Shown piece by piece: positions 7,395-14,655 of a stretch of DNA of 64,000 bases. Origin of the DNA: Acidobacteria bacterium AB60 (GTDB lineage Bacteria > Acidobacteriota > Terriglobia > Terriglobales > Acidobacteriaceae); NCBI GenBank assembly GCA_008682415.1, contig VANK01000001.1, positions 434,001-498,000 on the forward strand. Direction: 5' to 3'. The notes below the pieces were generated by a model. The model was not told where the DNA came from and made no database searches. It saw only the letters and a program-made list of their open reading frames with translations. The position numbers and the translations under genes are program-made. How positions within the stretch are numbered: position 1 is the first letter of the stretch; each line of letters begins with the position of its first letter.

Positions 7395-7972
7395 GCTGCG
7401 AGACGCGGCTGGACGCGGCAGTTCTGGCGGATTACTGGCTTGGGCTGGTGGCGGAGAGCGAGGCAGAGCGTTTGGAGGAGCACCTGTTCGGCTGCGAGGA
7501 GTGCAGCGCGCGGCTGGCCAGAGTCGCGGAGATGGCGGAGGGTGTTCGCAGGCTTGCGCGGGAAGGTTCGCTGCTGATGGTGGTGAGCGAGAGCTTTCTG
7601 AAGCAGGCGGCCGAGGAGGGGAAGCGGATCCGGCGCTACGATCCGCCGAAGGGCGGCGGGGTGCAGTGCACGGTGACGGCGGAGGACGATCTGCTGATTG
7701 GCGGGCTGGCCGTGGATCTGCGTGAAGCGAGGCGGGTGGATCTGAGCCTGTGCGATCCGCTGGGCAAGGAGCAGATGCGGCTGGCGGATATTCCTTTTGC
7801 GGCGGGCGCGGGGAGCGTGCTGTGGCAGCAGTCGATCACGTTTGCCAAGGCGGCGCCGAACAGCACGATGGTGGCGCGGCTGATCGATGTGGGCGAGGCC
7901 GGGGAGGAGCGGGTGCTGGGCGAGTACACCTTCAACCACACGCGGACGCTGCCGGGGCCGGGGGCGTGGTGA
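7391..7972 (+). CDS. putative cytoplasmic zinc-finger anti-sigma factor
   Basis: 193 aa, starting inside the stop codon of the ECF sigma gene. The N-terminus has the anti-sigma zinc-binding signature HLFGCEEC (His31, Cys35, Cys38, with Cys3 a possible fourth ligand), typical of ZAS/zf-HC2 domains that sequester ECF factors. No transmembrane helix is visible, so unlike many anti-sigmas it seems soluble. Residues about 90-190 have a beta-rich pattern (LSLCDPLGKEQMRLADIPF) that I do not recognise and that may sense a signal. Translational coupling implies co-regulation with the sigma factor. Confidence 0.78.
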   Translation: MSCETRLDAAVLADYWLGLVAESEAERLEEHLFGCEECSARLARVAEMAEGVRRLAREGSLLMVVSESFLKQAAEEGKRIRRYDPPKGGGVQCTVTAEDDLLIGGLAVDLREARRVDLSLCDPLGKEQMRLADIPFAAGAGSVLWQQSITFAKAAPNSTMVARLIDVGEAGEERVLGEYTFNHTRTLPGPGAW

Positions 7973-7984
7973 CAGAGGTCAGGG

Positions 7985-8617
7985 ATTCGATGGGTTTCGG
8001 CTGGCCTTTGAGGGTTTCGGGGGAAAGGCAACGGCAAGAGCAACTGCGGATCCCTCCGCACGCTGCGCGTGCTGCGGGATGACACGTCTTTGGTACAGGC
8101 GTGGTGGCGGTGATCAGTTGGCGGAGATCTGATGGCAGAGATCTGAGATTCGATGGGTTTCGGCTGGCCTTTGAGGATTTCGGGGGAAAGGCAACGGCAA
8201 GAGCAACTGCGGATCCCTCCGCACGCTGCGCGTGCTGCGGGATGACACCGCGGTGGAAGTATGGGCTGGTGGCGGAGATCAGTTGGCGGAGATCTGATGG
8301 CAGAGATCAGATGGCGGAGATCAGATGGCGGAGATCTGAGATTCGATGGGTTTCGGCTGGCCTTTGAGGATTTCGGGGGAAAGGCAACGGCAAGAGCAAC
8401 TGCGGATCCCTCCGCACGCTGCGCGTGCTGCGGGATGACACGTCTTTGGTACAGGCGTGGTGGCGGAGATCAGTTGGCGGAGATCTGATGGCAGAGGTCA
8501 GAGATCAGAGGTCAGGGATTCGATGGGTTTCGGCTGGCCTTTGAGGGTTTCGGGGGAAAGGCACGGCAAGAGCAACTGCAGATCCCTCGGCACGCTGCGC
8601 GTGCTGAGGGATGACAC
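7985..8617. repeat. four-copy ~100-bp repeat separated by heptamer tracts
   Basis: Copies of about 100 bases run 7985-8085, 8148-8248, 8341-8441 and 8518-8617. Each starts ATTCGATGGGTTTCGGCTGG and ends in a hairpin built on ATCCC...GCACGC/GCGTGC...GGGAT followed by GACAC. The spacers are heptamer tracts, for example GGCGGAG, ATCAGAT, GGCGGAG, ATCTGAG at 8275-8347. Copies 1-3 have CTCCGCACGC and GCGTGCTGCGGG. Copy 4 changes both arms (CTCGGCACGC, GCGTGCTGAGGG), improving the stem. The element fills the gap between the convergent anti-sigma and murQ genes and shares AAGAGCAACYGCGGATCC with cluster 3 at 22 kb. Confidence 0.93.
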
Positions 8618-8634
8618 TTATGTGGAAGTACGCG

Positions 8635-9615
8635 CTAGAGTTCGAGGACGGTGTCTTCGATGGCGAGGCGGACGTTGCCGTCGGACTTGGCGAGGCGGCG
8701 GACGGCTTCAGGCTTGTCGACGTTGGCTTTGAGCATGACCAGGGCGACGGGGACGCTGCGGCCGGCGCTCTTGATGGTCTCGACGGCGGTGGTGCGGTCG
8801 ATGTTGCAGGCCTTCATGAGAATGCGGATGCCGCGCTCGACGAGCTTGGAGTTCTGCATGTGCACGTTGACCATGAGGTTCTCGTACACGTAGCCGAGGC
8901 GGGTCATGGCGCCGGTGGTGATCATGTTGAGGATCATCTTCTGGGCGCTGGCGGCCTTCATGCGGGTGGAGCCGGAGACGACTTCGGGGCCGACTTCGGC
9001 GACGATGCAGATATCGGCGGCATCGGCGATGGGGGTGCCGTGATTGCAGGTGACGGCGGCGGTGAAGGCGCCGCGGGCGCGGGCGTAGGCGGTGGCGGCG
9101 ACGACGTAGGGGGTGCGGCCGGAGGCGGAGAGTCCGATCACGACGTCTTTGCGGGTGGGGCGGCGGCGGGCGATGTCGCGCTGGCCGAGCTCTTCGGAGT
9201 CCTCATTGACTTCGACGGCGGAGGCGAGGGCCTTGGGGCCGCCGGCCATGATGTATTGGACCTGGCCGGGGGCGGTGGAGTAGGTGGGGGGACACTCGGA
9301 GGCGTCGAGAGCGGCGATGCGTCCGCTGGAGCCTGCGCCGATGTAGATGAGGCGTCCGCCATCGCGGAGGCTGCGAGCGACGTGGTCGATGACCTCGGCG
9401 ATTTCGGGAAGGGCCTTCTTGACGGCGCCGGCAATCTTGCTGTCTTCGTGATTGATGATGCGGGCGATTTCGAGGGCGGATTTGGTGTCAAAGCCCTGAG
9501 AGGCTTCGTTTTGGCTTTCGGTGATGAGGTGTTGGAGCAGCGACGCCTGGTCTTTTTTGGCCGCCTCGGTTTTCTGGGCAGCAGCGTTCGGCTGCGTCGT
9601 AGTTGTCGAAGACAT
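8635..9615 (-). CDS. murQ: N-acetylmuramic acid 6-phosphate etherase MurQ
   Basis: 326 aa SIS-domain enzyme. It cleaves the lactyl ether of MurNAc-6-phosphate to GlcNAc-6-phosphate and D-lactate during cell-wall recycling in the cytoplasm. Recognisable family blocks are GGRLIYIGAGSSGRIAALDA, ASECPPTY (Glu107, catalytic acid region), NEDSEE (Glu138), GLSASGRTPYV and VSGSTRMKAASAQKMILNM. I start at ATG 9615, which has AGGGAC upstream, rather than at the more distal start at 9636. No murK, murP or anmK partner is adjacent, so the recycling pathway must be completed elsewhere. The gene is flanked on both sides by repeat DNA. Confidence 0.96.
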   Translation of the reverse strand: MSSTTTTQPNAAAQKTEAAKKDQASLLQHLITESQNEASQGFDTKSALEIARIINHEDSKIAGAVKKALPEIAEVIDHVARSLRDGGRLIYIGAGSSGRIAALDASECPPTYSTAPGQVQYIMAGGPKALASAVEVNEDSEELGQRDIARRRPTRKDVVIGLSASGRTPYVVAATAYARARGAFTAAVTCNHGTPIADAADICIVAEVGPEVVSGSTRMKAASAQKMILNMITTGAMTRLGYVYENLMVNVHMQNSKLVERGIRILMKACNIDRTTAVETIKSAGRSVPVALVMLKANVDKPEAVRRLAKSDGNVRLAIEDTVLEL

Positions 9616-9709
9616 CAAGTTGGTCCCTACTACCATTGTACTTCGGATTTCGGCAACTGGAAATGAGTAATGCGTTATCTAAGGGCAAACCGATTTACGG
9701 CAGGGGCGA

Positions 9710-9870
9710 GTACCAAGAGGCGAGAGGCGAGAAACGCGGGCCAAGGGCCAAGGGCCAAGAGGGGACGAGGGACGAGGACGAGTACCGAGGGCCAAGTACC
9801 AAGAAGGGCCCTGTACCAAGTACCACGGCGCGAGGGGAGTTGCGAGCCTCGAGGTGCGAGTTGCGAGGGG
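9710..9870. repeat. heptamer tandem repeat, 23 units of mixed sequence
   Basis: From GTACCAA at 9710 the sequence can be cut into 23 consecutive 7-mers without losing register, ending at CGAGGGG (9864-9870). The units are not identical: GAGGCGA, GGGCCAA (three times), CGAGGGA, GAGTACC, AAGTACC, CGAGTTG and others. The array lies upstream of murQ and downstream of the serine hydrolase. Confidence 0.8.
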
Positions 9871-9935
9871 GCATGGGCGGAACAGGGAGCTCTGGTCTCG
9901 CGGTGGGTTGAGGACTAAGCAGCCAATCGCGGTTC

Positions 9936-9998
9936 CTAATCCCTGTTCCCTGATCCCTGTTTCCTGATCTCTGACCACTGAGCACTGATCACTGAGTG
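9936..9998. repeat. heptamer tandem repeat, CTGNNNN-type, 9 units
   Basis: CTAATCC, CTGTTCC, CTGATCC, CTGTTTC, CTGATCT, CTGACCA, CTGAGCA, CTGATCA, CTGAGTG: nine units in perfect 7-base register. The last two units include the stop codon and final codons of the minus-strand serine hydrolase, so the repeat reaches into the gene end. Confidence 0.88.
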
Positions 9999-11137
9999 AG
10001 CGCTTCGCGGATGGCGTCGTGGAAGGCGGGGCGGACGTCGCGGATGCGCTGGGATTGGCGATCGGGCCAGGTGCGGTTGGTGAGGAGGACGACGGCGATG
10101 GCTTCGTCGAGGTCGATCCAGAGGGAGCAGCCGCTGTAGCCGAGGTGGCCGATGGAGTGGGGGGAGAAGTGGCTGCCGGAGGAGGAGCCGGTGGCAGATG
10201 GGGTATCCCAGCCGAGGGCGCGGGAGCTGTTGGCAGGTTCCTGGCGGGTGGCGAAGAGCTCGACGGTGGGGGCGTCGAAGACTTTGCGGCTGGCGGGGGC
10301 GAGCGGGTGACCAGCGGAGGCGAGGATGGCCTCAGAGAGGCGGAGGAGGTCGTGGACGTTGGAGAAGAGTCCGGCGTGGCCGGCGGCTCCGCCGAGGAGC
10401 CAGGCGTTCTCGTCCTGCACCTCGCCCTGGATGATGCGGTGGCGGAAGGCGATGTCGTCTTCGGTGGGAGGGATGGCGAGGCGCTGGGTGATGCCGGGGT
10501 TGAAACGGGTGTGGTGCATGCCCAGGGGGTGGTAGAGCTCGCGGTGGAGGAAGGCGCAGAGCGGCTCGCGCAGGATGACTTCGAGGGCCTTGCCGAGGAG
10601 GATGAAGCCGGGGTCGGAGTACTCGGCGCGCTCGCCGGGTGCGGCTTCGAGGGGGAGTTCGAGGCAGGCGCGGAGGAGGCCGGTGGCGTTGGCGTGGGTC
10701 TTGAAGAACTCGACGTAGCTGGGAAGGCCGGAGTTGTGGGCGAGGAGATGGCGCACGCGGACGTGGCGGGCCTGGGTGCCGGCGGGGCGGCCGATGATGA
10801 AGCCGGGCAGGAGATCGCCGAGGGGGGTATCGAGGTCGAGGAGGCCGCGCTGGTGGAGGAGCATGGCGGCGGCGGTGGTGGCGGCGACCTTGGTGAGGCT
10901 GGCGACGTCGTAGAGGGTGTGGGAGGTGACGGGCAGGGAGGGCTCGTCATAGGTAAAGGTGCCGAGGGCGTCTTCGAGGACGACGCGGCCGTTGGCGAAG
11001 ACGCCGTAGGCGCAACCGGGGAAGGCGCGGGCGGCGATGGCATCGTGGAGCACGCGCTGGGCGGAGGCGAAGGGGGAAGCCGGGGAGCCGGGCGCGGCCG
11101 GGGCGGCGAAAGAGGGCGGTATCGTTTCGCTAGCCAT
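9989..11137 (-). CDS. class C beta-lactamase/PBP-like serine hydrolase
   Basis: 382 aa protein of the serine beta-lactamase-like superfamily (esterase, D-aminopeptidase or penicillin-binding type). The SxxK nucleophile motif is VASLTK (Ser80, Lys83), the second motif is EYSDPG (Tyr172) and the HxG-type third motif is SIGHLGYSGCSLWID. No signal peptide is evident, so it may be cytoplasmic. I start at ATG 11137 (MASETIPPS); an upstream TTG extension to 11173 looks weak. The C-terminal codons overlap a heptamer repeat. True beta-lactamase activity should not be assumed; most members of this group hydrolyse esters or peptides. Confidence 0.88.
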   Translation of the reverse strand: MASETIPPSFAAPAAPGSPASPFASAQRVLHDAIAARAFPGCAYGVFANGRVVLEDALGTFTYDEPSLPVTSHTLYDVASLTKVAATTAAAMLLHQRGLLDLDTPLGDLLPGFIIGRPAGTQARHVRVRHLLAHNSGLPSYVEFFKTHANATGLLRACLELPLEAAPGERAEYSDPGFILLGKALEVILREPLCAFLHRELYHPLGMHHTRFNPGITQRLAIPPTEDDIAFRHRIIQGEVQDENAWLLGGAAGHAGLFSNVHDLLRLSEAILASAGHPLAPASRKVFDAPTVELFATRQEPANSSRALGWDTPSATGSSSGSHFSPHSIGHLGYSGCSLWIDLDEAIAVVLLTNRTWPDRQSQRIRDVRPAFHDAIREALTQ

Positions 11138-11250
11138 GATGCAAGCATCGTAACCCGAAATGCGGGCGGGCAACGGTGATCTTTGCGTTTTTGGACCCCG
11201 GGAGGAGGGAAGGGGGCTATCCTTGCGTTCGGGGAATTCGTCTACAGGAA

Positions 11251-11320
11251 CAGTGGTCAGTGATCAGTGATCAGTGAACAGTGGGCAGTGAACAGTGGAC
11301 AGTGGGCAGGGATCAGGGAG
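11251..11320. repeat. heptamer tandem repeat, CAGTGNN-type, 10 units
   Basis: Ten units in perfect register: CAGTGGT, CAGTGAT, CAGTGAT, CAGTGAA, CAGTGGG, CAGTGAA, CAGTGGA, CAGTGGG, CAGGGAT, CAGGGAG. The final unit supplies the GGGAG Shine-Dalgarno core of the next gene (ATG 11328), so the repeat forms that gene's whole 5' leader. Confidence 0.92.
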
Positions 11321-11327
11321 GTTGCCA

Positions 11328-12254
11328 ATGGGGGTTAGCCGGGCGGCGAAGGTGGGAATGGTGCTGAGTCTGGTCACGGGTGCGACCGGGCTGCCCCTGG
11401 CGGTCTGGGGGCAGGCGGAGGGGGCGGCGGGCCAGGCTCCGGCGGCGCAGGCAGCGGGACAGACGGCGGATTCAGCGGTGTCGATTGCGGCGCCTGCGGC
11501 GGCAGTGGGACAGCAGGCGGGGCAGGGTGCGGGGGCGGAGAAGAGGACGTATACGGTTCCGGCGGGGACCAAGGTGCTGCTGCAGCTGCGGAGCGCGATC
11601 AACAGCAAGAGCGCGAAGGTGGGCGACGGGGTGTACCTGGCGTCGACATTTCCGGTGGTGGTGGGGAACCGGGTGATGATTCCGGCGGGCGTGTATGTGC
11701 AGGGGACGGTGGACCGGGTGGAGCGCGCGGGGCATGTGAAGGGCCGGGCGCAGGTGGACATGCACTTCACGTCGATCATTTTTCCCAACGGTTCGGTGGT
11801 GGAGATTCCGGGGCTGGTGAACAGTTTGCCGGGGGCTTCAAACCAGAAGGTGAAGGACGACGGGGAAGGGACGATTGAGCAGAACGGAGACAAGACCCGG
11901 AACATGGGCAAGGTGGCGGAGGTTTCGGTGCCGACGGGGGGAACGGTAGGGTCGGTGGCGGGGCTGGGGTCGGGTCATCCGCTGGCGGGCGGGATTGCGG
12001 GGATTGCGGGAGGGGTGGGCGCGGCGGCGCTGGTGAGCCTGTTTACGCGCGGCGCGGATGTGAATATCCCCGAGGGAACGCAGGTGGAGATGGTGCTGCA
12101 GCGGCCGCTGATGCTGGAAGACGCGAATCTGAGTGCGGGGGGCGGGACGGTAACGGCGCCGGCGCTGGTTCCTTCAGCGCAGCAGCCGAAGCCGCTGGAG
12201 AAGCCGACGCGGGCGCGTATTATGTGTCCCCCGGGCGGGCTTGGTTGCGAGTAA
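11328..12254 (+). CDS. exported protein with VirB10/TrbI-like core, 308 aa
   Basis: The N-terminus (MGVSRAAKVGMVLSLVTGAT...VWGQA) is a signal peptide, followed by an Ala/Gln-rich linker to about residue 73. Residues about 75-170 (YTVPAGTKVLLQLRSAIN, then VGNRVMIPAGVYVQGTVDRV) resemble the barrel core of VirB10/TrbI type IV secretion proteins, and residues about 245-265 (VNIPEGTQVEMVLQRPL) repeat the theme. No other T4SS gene is nearby, so I read it as a stand-alone periplasmic or outer-membrane-associated protein. A Gly-rich segment (about 205-240) may be membrane-inserting. GGGAGG 6 bases before ATG 11328 decides the start over GTG 11295. Confidence 0.75.
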   Translation: MGVSRAAKVGMVLSLVTGATGLPLAVWGQAEGAAGQAPAAQAAGQTADSAVSIAAPAAAVGQQAGQGAGAEKRTYTVPAGTKVLLQLRSAINSKSAKVGDGVYLASTFPVVVGNRVMIPAGVYVQGTVDRVERAGHVKGRAQVDMHFTSIIFPNGSVVEIPGLVNSLPGASNQKVKDDGEGTIEQNGDKTRNMGKVAEVSVPTGGTVGSVAGLGSGHPLAGGIAGIAGGVGAAALVSLFTRGADVNIPEGTQVEMVLQRPLMLEDANLSAGGGTVTAPALVPSAQQPKPLEKPTRARIMCPPGGLGCE

Positions 12255-12271
12255 GCTAGTAGAAGAACGAG

Positions 12272-12952
12272 ATGGTACCGGAAGCAGAGAAAATCCCGCC
12301 GCAAGGGCAGGCCGTTGTGTCGGCCGAAGACAAAAGTGTCACCTCCAGCGTGTTGAGCCCGGGGCAGGTTGAGACGGGCGGTGGCGCTGCGTCTGGGTCC
12401 GGGTCCGGAGAGGCGGAAGCCAAGTCCGCGGCGGCTGGGAGCGGGGACGGGATCGGCCTGTGGATGCGGGATGTGCTGATCTCGGTGGCGGCTTCGGTGC
12501 TGATCATCATGTTCCTGTACCAGCCGGTGCGCGTGGAAGGCACGAGCATGCTGCCGCGGCTGGAGGATCACGACCGGCTGTTCATCAACAAGTTTGTGTA
12601 CCACTTCACGTCGATCCATCGCGGCGACGTGGTGGTGTTTCATTACCCGCGCGATCCGGTGAAGAGCTATATCAAGCGGGTGATCGCGGTGCCGGGGGAC
12701 CGGCTGCGTATCGATCACGGGCAGGTGTATCTGAACGGCAAGGCGCTGCAGGAGCCGTATGTGCCGGAGGAGTTCCGCGATCTGAAGTCGATGCCGGAGC
12801 TGAGGGTGCCGGAGGACACGTACTTCATGATGGGGGATCACCGCTCGATCTCGTCGGACAGCCGGGAGTTTGGGCCGGTGGACCGGGATCTGATCTACGG
12901 GAAGGCTGTGTTTGTGTACTGGCCGACGCGGGATGCGGGAGTGGTGGAGTAG
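12272..12952 (+). CDS. lepB: signal peptidase I
   Basis: 226 aa inner-membrane serine protease that removes signal peptides from exported proteins. An Ala/Gly/Ser-rich N-terminal tail (1-60) precedes one membrane segment (about 66-84, WMRDVLISVAASVLIIMFLY). Box B EGTSMLP contains the nucleophile Ser92, box D SYIKRVIAVPGD contains the general base Lys135, and box E MGDHRSISSDSREFG is intact. It follows the VirB10-like gene by 17 bases and is probably co-transcribed with it. The abundance of exported proteins in this window fits a housekeeping role. Confidence 0.95.
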   Translation: MVPEAEKIPPQGQAVVSAEDKSVTSSVLSPGQVETGGGAASGSGSGEAEAKSAAAGSGDGIGLWMRDVLISVAASVLIIMFLYQPVRVEGTSMLPRLEDHDRLFINKFVYHFTSIHRGDVVVFHYPRDPVKSYIKRVIAVPGDRLRIDHGQVYLNGKALQEPYVPEEFRDLKSMPELRVPEDTYFMMGDHRSISSDSREFGPVDRDLIYGKAVFVYWPTRDAGVVE

Positions 12953-12957
12953 AACTA

Positions 12958-12985
12958 GGGCCAAGGGCCAAGTACCAAGGGCCGA
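12958..12985. repeat. heptamer repeat, GGGCCAA/GTACCAA-type, 4 units
   Basis: GGGCCAA, GGGCCAA, GTACCAA, GGGCCGA directly after the lepB stop codon. These are the same unit sequences as in the array at 9710-9870. Confidence 0.8.
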
Positions 12986-13038
12986 GCGCGGCGGGCGTCA
13001 AAGAACTGCGGCGGGGGCGCCGCTATACTCGACAGGCG

Positions 13039-13791
13039 ATGAGTAGCGCGGGGCATTGGTCGAGACGGTGGTTGGCGGGGCTCGCAATGGTGGCTTTGAC
13101 CATCTCGGGGGCGAGCGGATTTCCAGTGCAAAAAGGAAAACAGGAAACGGGGGAGAAGTCTCGCGCTGCGGGGGTGCGTCCGGCGGCGCCTACGTCTGGC
13201 GCGGGCGGGTACGCGTTGAATCCGTTTGACCGGTATGTTACGGGAGTGCGGGCGCGGCGCACGGAGCCGGCGCTGGAGCGGTTTGCGCGGACGTGCGGGG
13301 TGGATGCAGGGAAGGTGACGCCGAAGTATGCCGAGAAGGCGGGAGAACGCTGGAAGGTGGTGAAGAGCCTTTCCGAGGGTCCCAAGAACCAGGAGACTGA
13401 CTCGTATTTCACGCTGGAGCTCTGGCAGTCGGGACAGCGGGTGGTGACGGAGGAGTGGGGGATCCAGGCGGACAGCGGCGACTATTACCGGATGTTCACG
13501 TGCCTGCTGGGCAAGCAGGTGACGTCGGCGGAGTCGGTGAGCTGGAATGTTCCCGAAGAGAAGGACGCGCCGGGCGAGCAGGGCTGGGGCTACGACGTGC
13601 GCTGGGAGCTGCGTTCGGGCGGAAAGTTTGCGCGGGCGTCGACGATGTTCCTGAATCTGCAGGAGCAGCCGATACCGGAGCCCAAGCTGGACGACGACAC
13701 GAAGAAGAACCTGGAGGACCAGGACTTCGAGATGCGCACGTGGGGGGATTTGGAGTATCCGGTGGCGCTGCTGAAGTGGCAGGGGGAGTGA
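13039..13791 (+). CDS. exported hypothetical protein, 250 aa
   Basis: The N-terminus MSSAGHWSRRWLAGLAMVAL followed by TISGASGFP is a signal peptide. The mature part starts with a basic Gly/Ala linker and then a globular region (about 60-250) with YALNPFDRYVTGVRA, a single short Cys segment (FARTCGV, MFTCLLG; two Cys that could pair) and many Trp and Tyr (WGYDVRWELRSG). I do not recognise the family. ATG 13039 gives the signal peptide; the open frame to 12460 overlaps lepB and is rejected. The gene is bracketed by two GGGCCAA heptamer repeats. Confidence 0.7.
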   Translation: MSSAGHWSRRWLAGLAMVALTISGASGFPVQKGKQETGEKSRAAGVRPAAPTSGAGGYALNPFDRYVTGVRARRTEPALERFARTCGVDAGKVTPKYAEKAGERWKVVKSLSEGPKNQETDSYFTLELWQSGQRVVTEEWGIQADSGDYYRMFTCLLGKQVTSAESVSWNVPEEKDAPGEQGWGYDVRWELRSGGKFARASTMFLNLQEQPIPEPKLDDDTKKNLEDQDFEMRTWGDLEYPVALLKWQGE

Positions 13792-13797
13792 AGGCGA

Positions 13798-13818
13798 GGG
13801 CCAAGGGCCAAGGGCCAA
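13798..13818. repeat. heptamer repeat, GGGCCAA x3
   Basis: Three identical GGGCCAA units begin 6 bases after the stop codon of the exported hypothetical gene. With the tract at 12958-12985 they frame that gene on both sides. Confidence 0.75.
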
Positions 13819-13959
13819 GGAGAGACTCGAAGGGATTCGCTGCGCCCTGCAAGCAAAATGTGATGACGCCGTTCGGGGCTAAAGGCCGCGGTTCCGCCCG
13901 GCCCTGTTCATGGGCCTGAAGGCCCCTGCTCCCTCCGATTGACACAAACTCTAAGGTCG

Positions 13960-14478
13960 TCAGGGATACGGGTTGCGGTTGAGGGCCTGGTCGGTCAGGC
14001 GCGACACGAACTCTGTTTTGGCGGTGACGTAGGCGTTGCGATCATCACGAAACTGCGCGGCCAGGGACCGCTTGAGGTCGCCGTAGAGTTTGGCCTGGTC
14101 GGGGTGGGCGCGGAGGAGATCGCGGAAGGCGAGGTGGCGCTTGAACTCCGCACAGTCGGGAGAACAGACATAAAGGTGGTGGGCGGGGTCGTGCGCGGGA
14201 GCTTGGAACGCTTCGCGTCCGGCGATGCCGAGGTCTCCCTGGTGGGTGTAACCGATACGCGCGAGGCGGGCAATGGCTTCCGGCAGCGCATGATCGGACG
14301 CGAGGAGCACATCGATGTCGATGACGGGTTTGGCCGGGAGGCCGGGGACCGCGGTGCTGCCGATGTGCTCGATGCGTGCTGCGAGGCTTCCCAGGGCTTC
14401 GGCGATGCGGGCGCGGAGAGCGTCAAAGAGCCGAGGCCAGGCGGGATCGTAGTCGACGAGGATGATGGGGTTGCTCAC
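13960..14478 (-). CDS. GrpB family protein (UPF0157)
   Basis: 172 aa protein with the GrpB/nucleotidyltransferase-like signature IEHIGSTAVPGLPAKPVIDI (residues about 34-53) and the conserved later block HDPAHHLYVC plus FRDLLRAHPDQAKLYGDLKR. The family has the fold of minimal nucleotidyltransferases, but its reaction is not firmly established. I start at GTG 14478 (MSNPIILVDYDPAW), which matches the usual N-terminus. The frame stays open upstream through the heptamer array, where it would encode repeated RNSQLAT; I take that as an artefact. The leader is repeat DNA and has no clear Shine-Dalgarno. Confidence 0.87.
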   Translation of the reverse strand: MSNPIILVDYDPAWPRLFDALRARIAEALGSLAARIEHIGSTAVPGLPAKPVIDIDVLLASDHALPEAIARLARIGYTHQGDLGIAGREAFQAPAHDPAHHLYVCSPDCAEFKRHLAFRDLLRAHPDQAKLYGDLKRSLAAQFRDDRNAYVTAKTEFVSRLTDQALNRNPYP

Positions 14479-14483
14479 TTGTT

Positions 14484-14616
14484 GAGAGACGAGAGACGAG
14501 GGACGAGGGCCGAGGGACGAGTTGCGAGTTGCGAGTTGCGAGTTGCGAGTTGCGAGTTGCGAGTTGCGAGTTGCGAGTTGCGAGTTGCGAGTTGCGAGTT
14601 GCGAGTTGCGAGAGGG
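14484..14616. repeat. heptamer tandem repeat, GAGTTGC x13 plus variant units
   Basis: Five variant units (GAGAGAC twice, GAGGGAC, GAGGGCC, GAGGGAC; 14484-14518) are followed by thirteen identical GAGTTGC units (14519-14609) and GAGAGGG. The array ends 5 bases upstream of the grpB-family start codon on the minus strand, so it forms the 5' leader. It is the longest perfect tandem repeat in the window and a likely site of copy-number variation. Confidence 0.97.
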
Positions 14617-14655
14617 GGATGCCTGGTTGAGCATGGCGGATGCTCGGTCGGGAAC

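Noticed and set aside
10019-11179. 386-codon plus-strand frame opposite the serine hydrolase
   Set aside because: Very low complexity (Glu/Gly/Ala/Val); the minus strand shows SxxK and other active-site motifs.
11328-12254. Type IV secretion system
   Set aside because: Only one VirB10-like domain is present; no VirB4, VirB9, VirD4 or relaxase gene occurs in the window.
14479-14634. Real protein repeat RNSQLAT in the GrpB-family protein
   Set aside because: It is a direct translation of the GAGTTGC heptamer DNA repeat, and GrpB proteins start at the conserved MSNPIILVDYDPAW-like segment.
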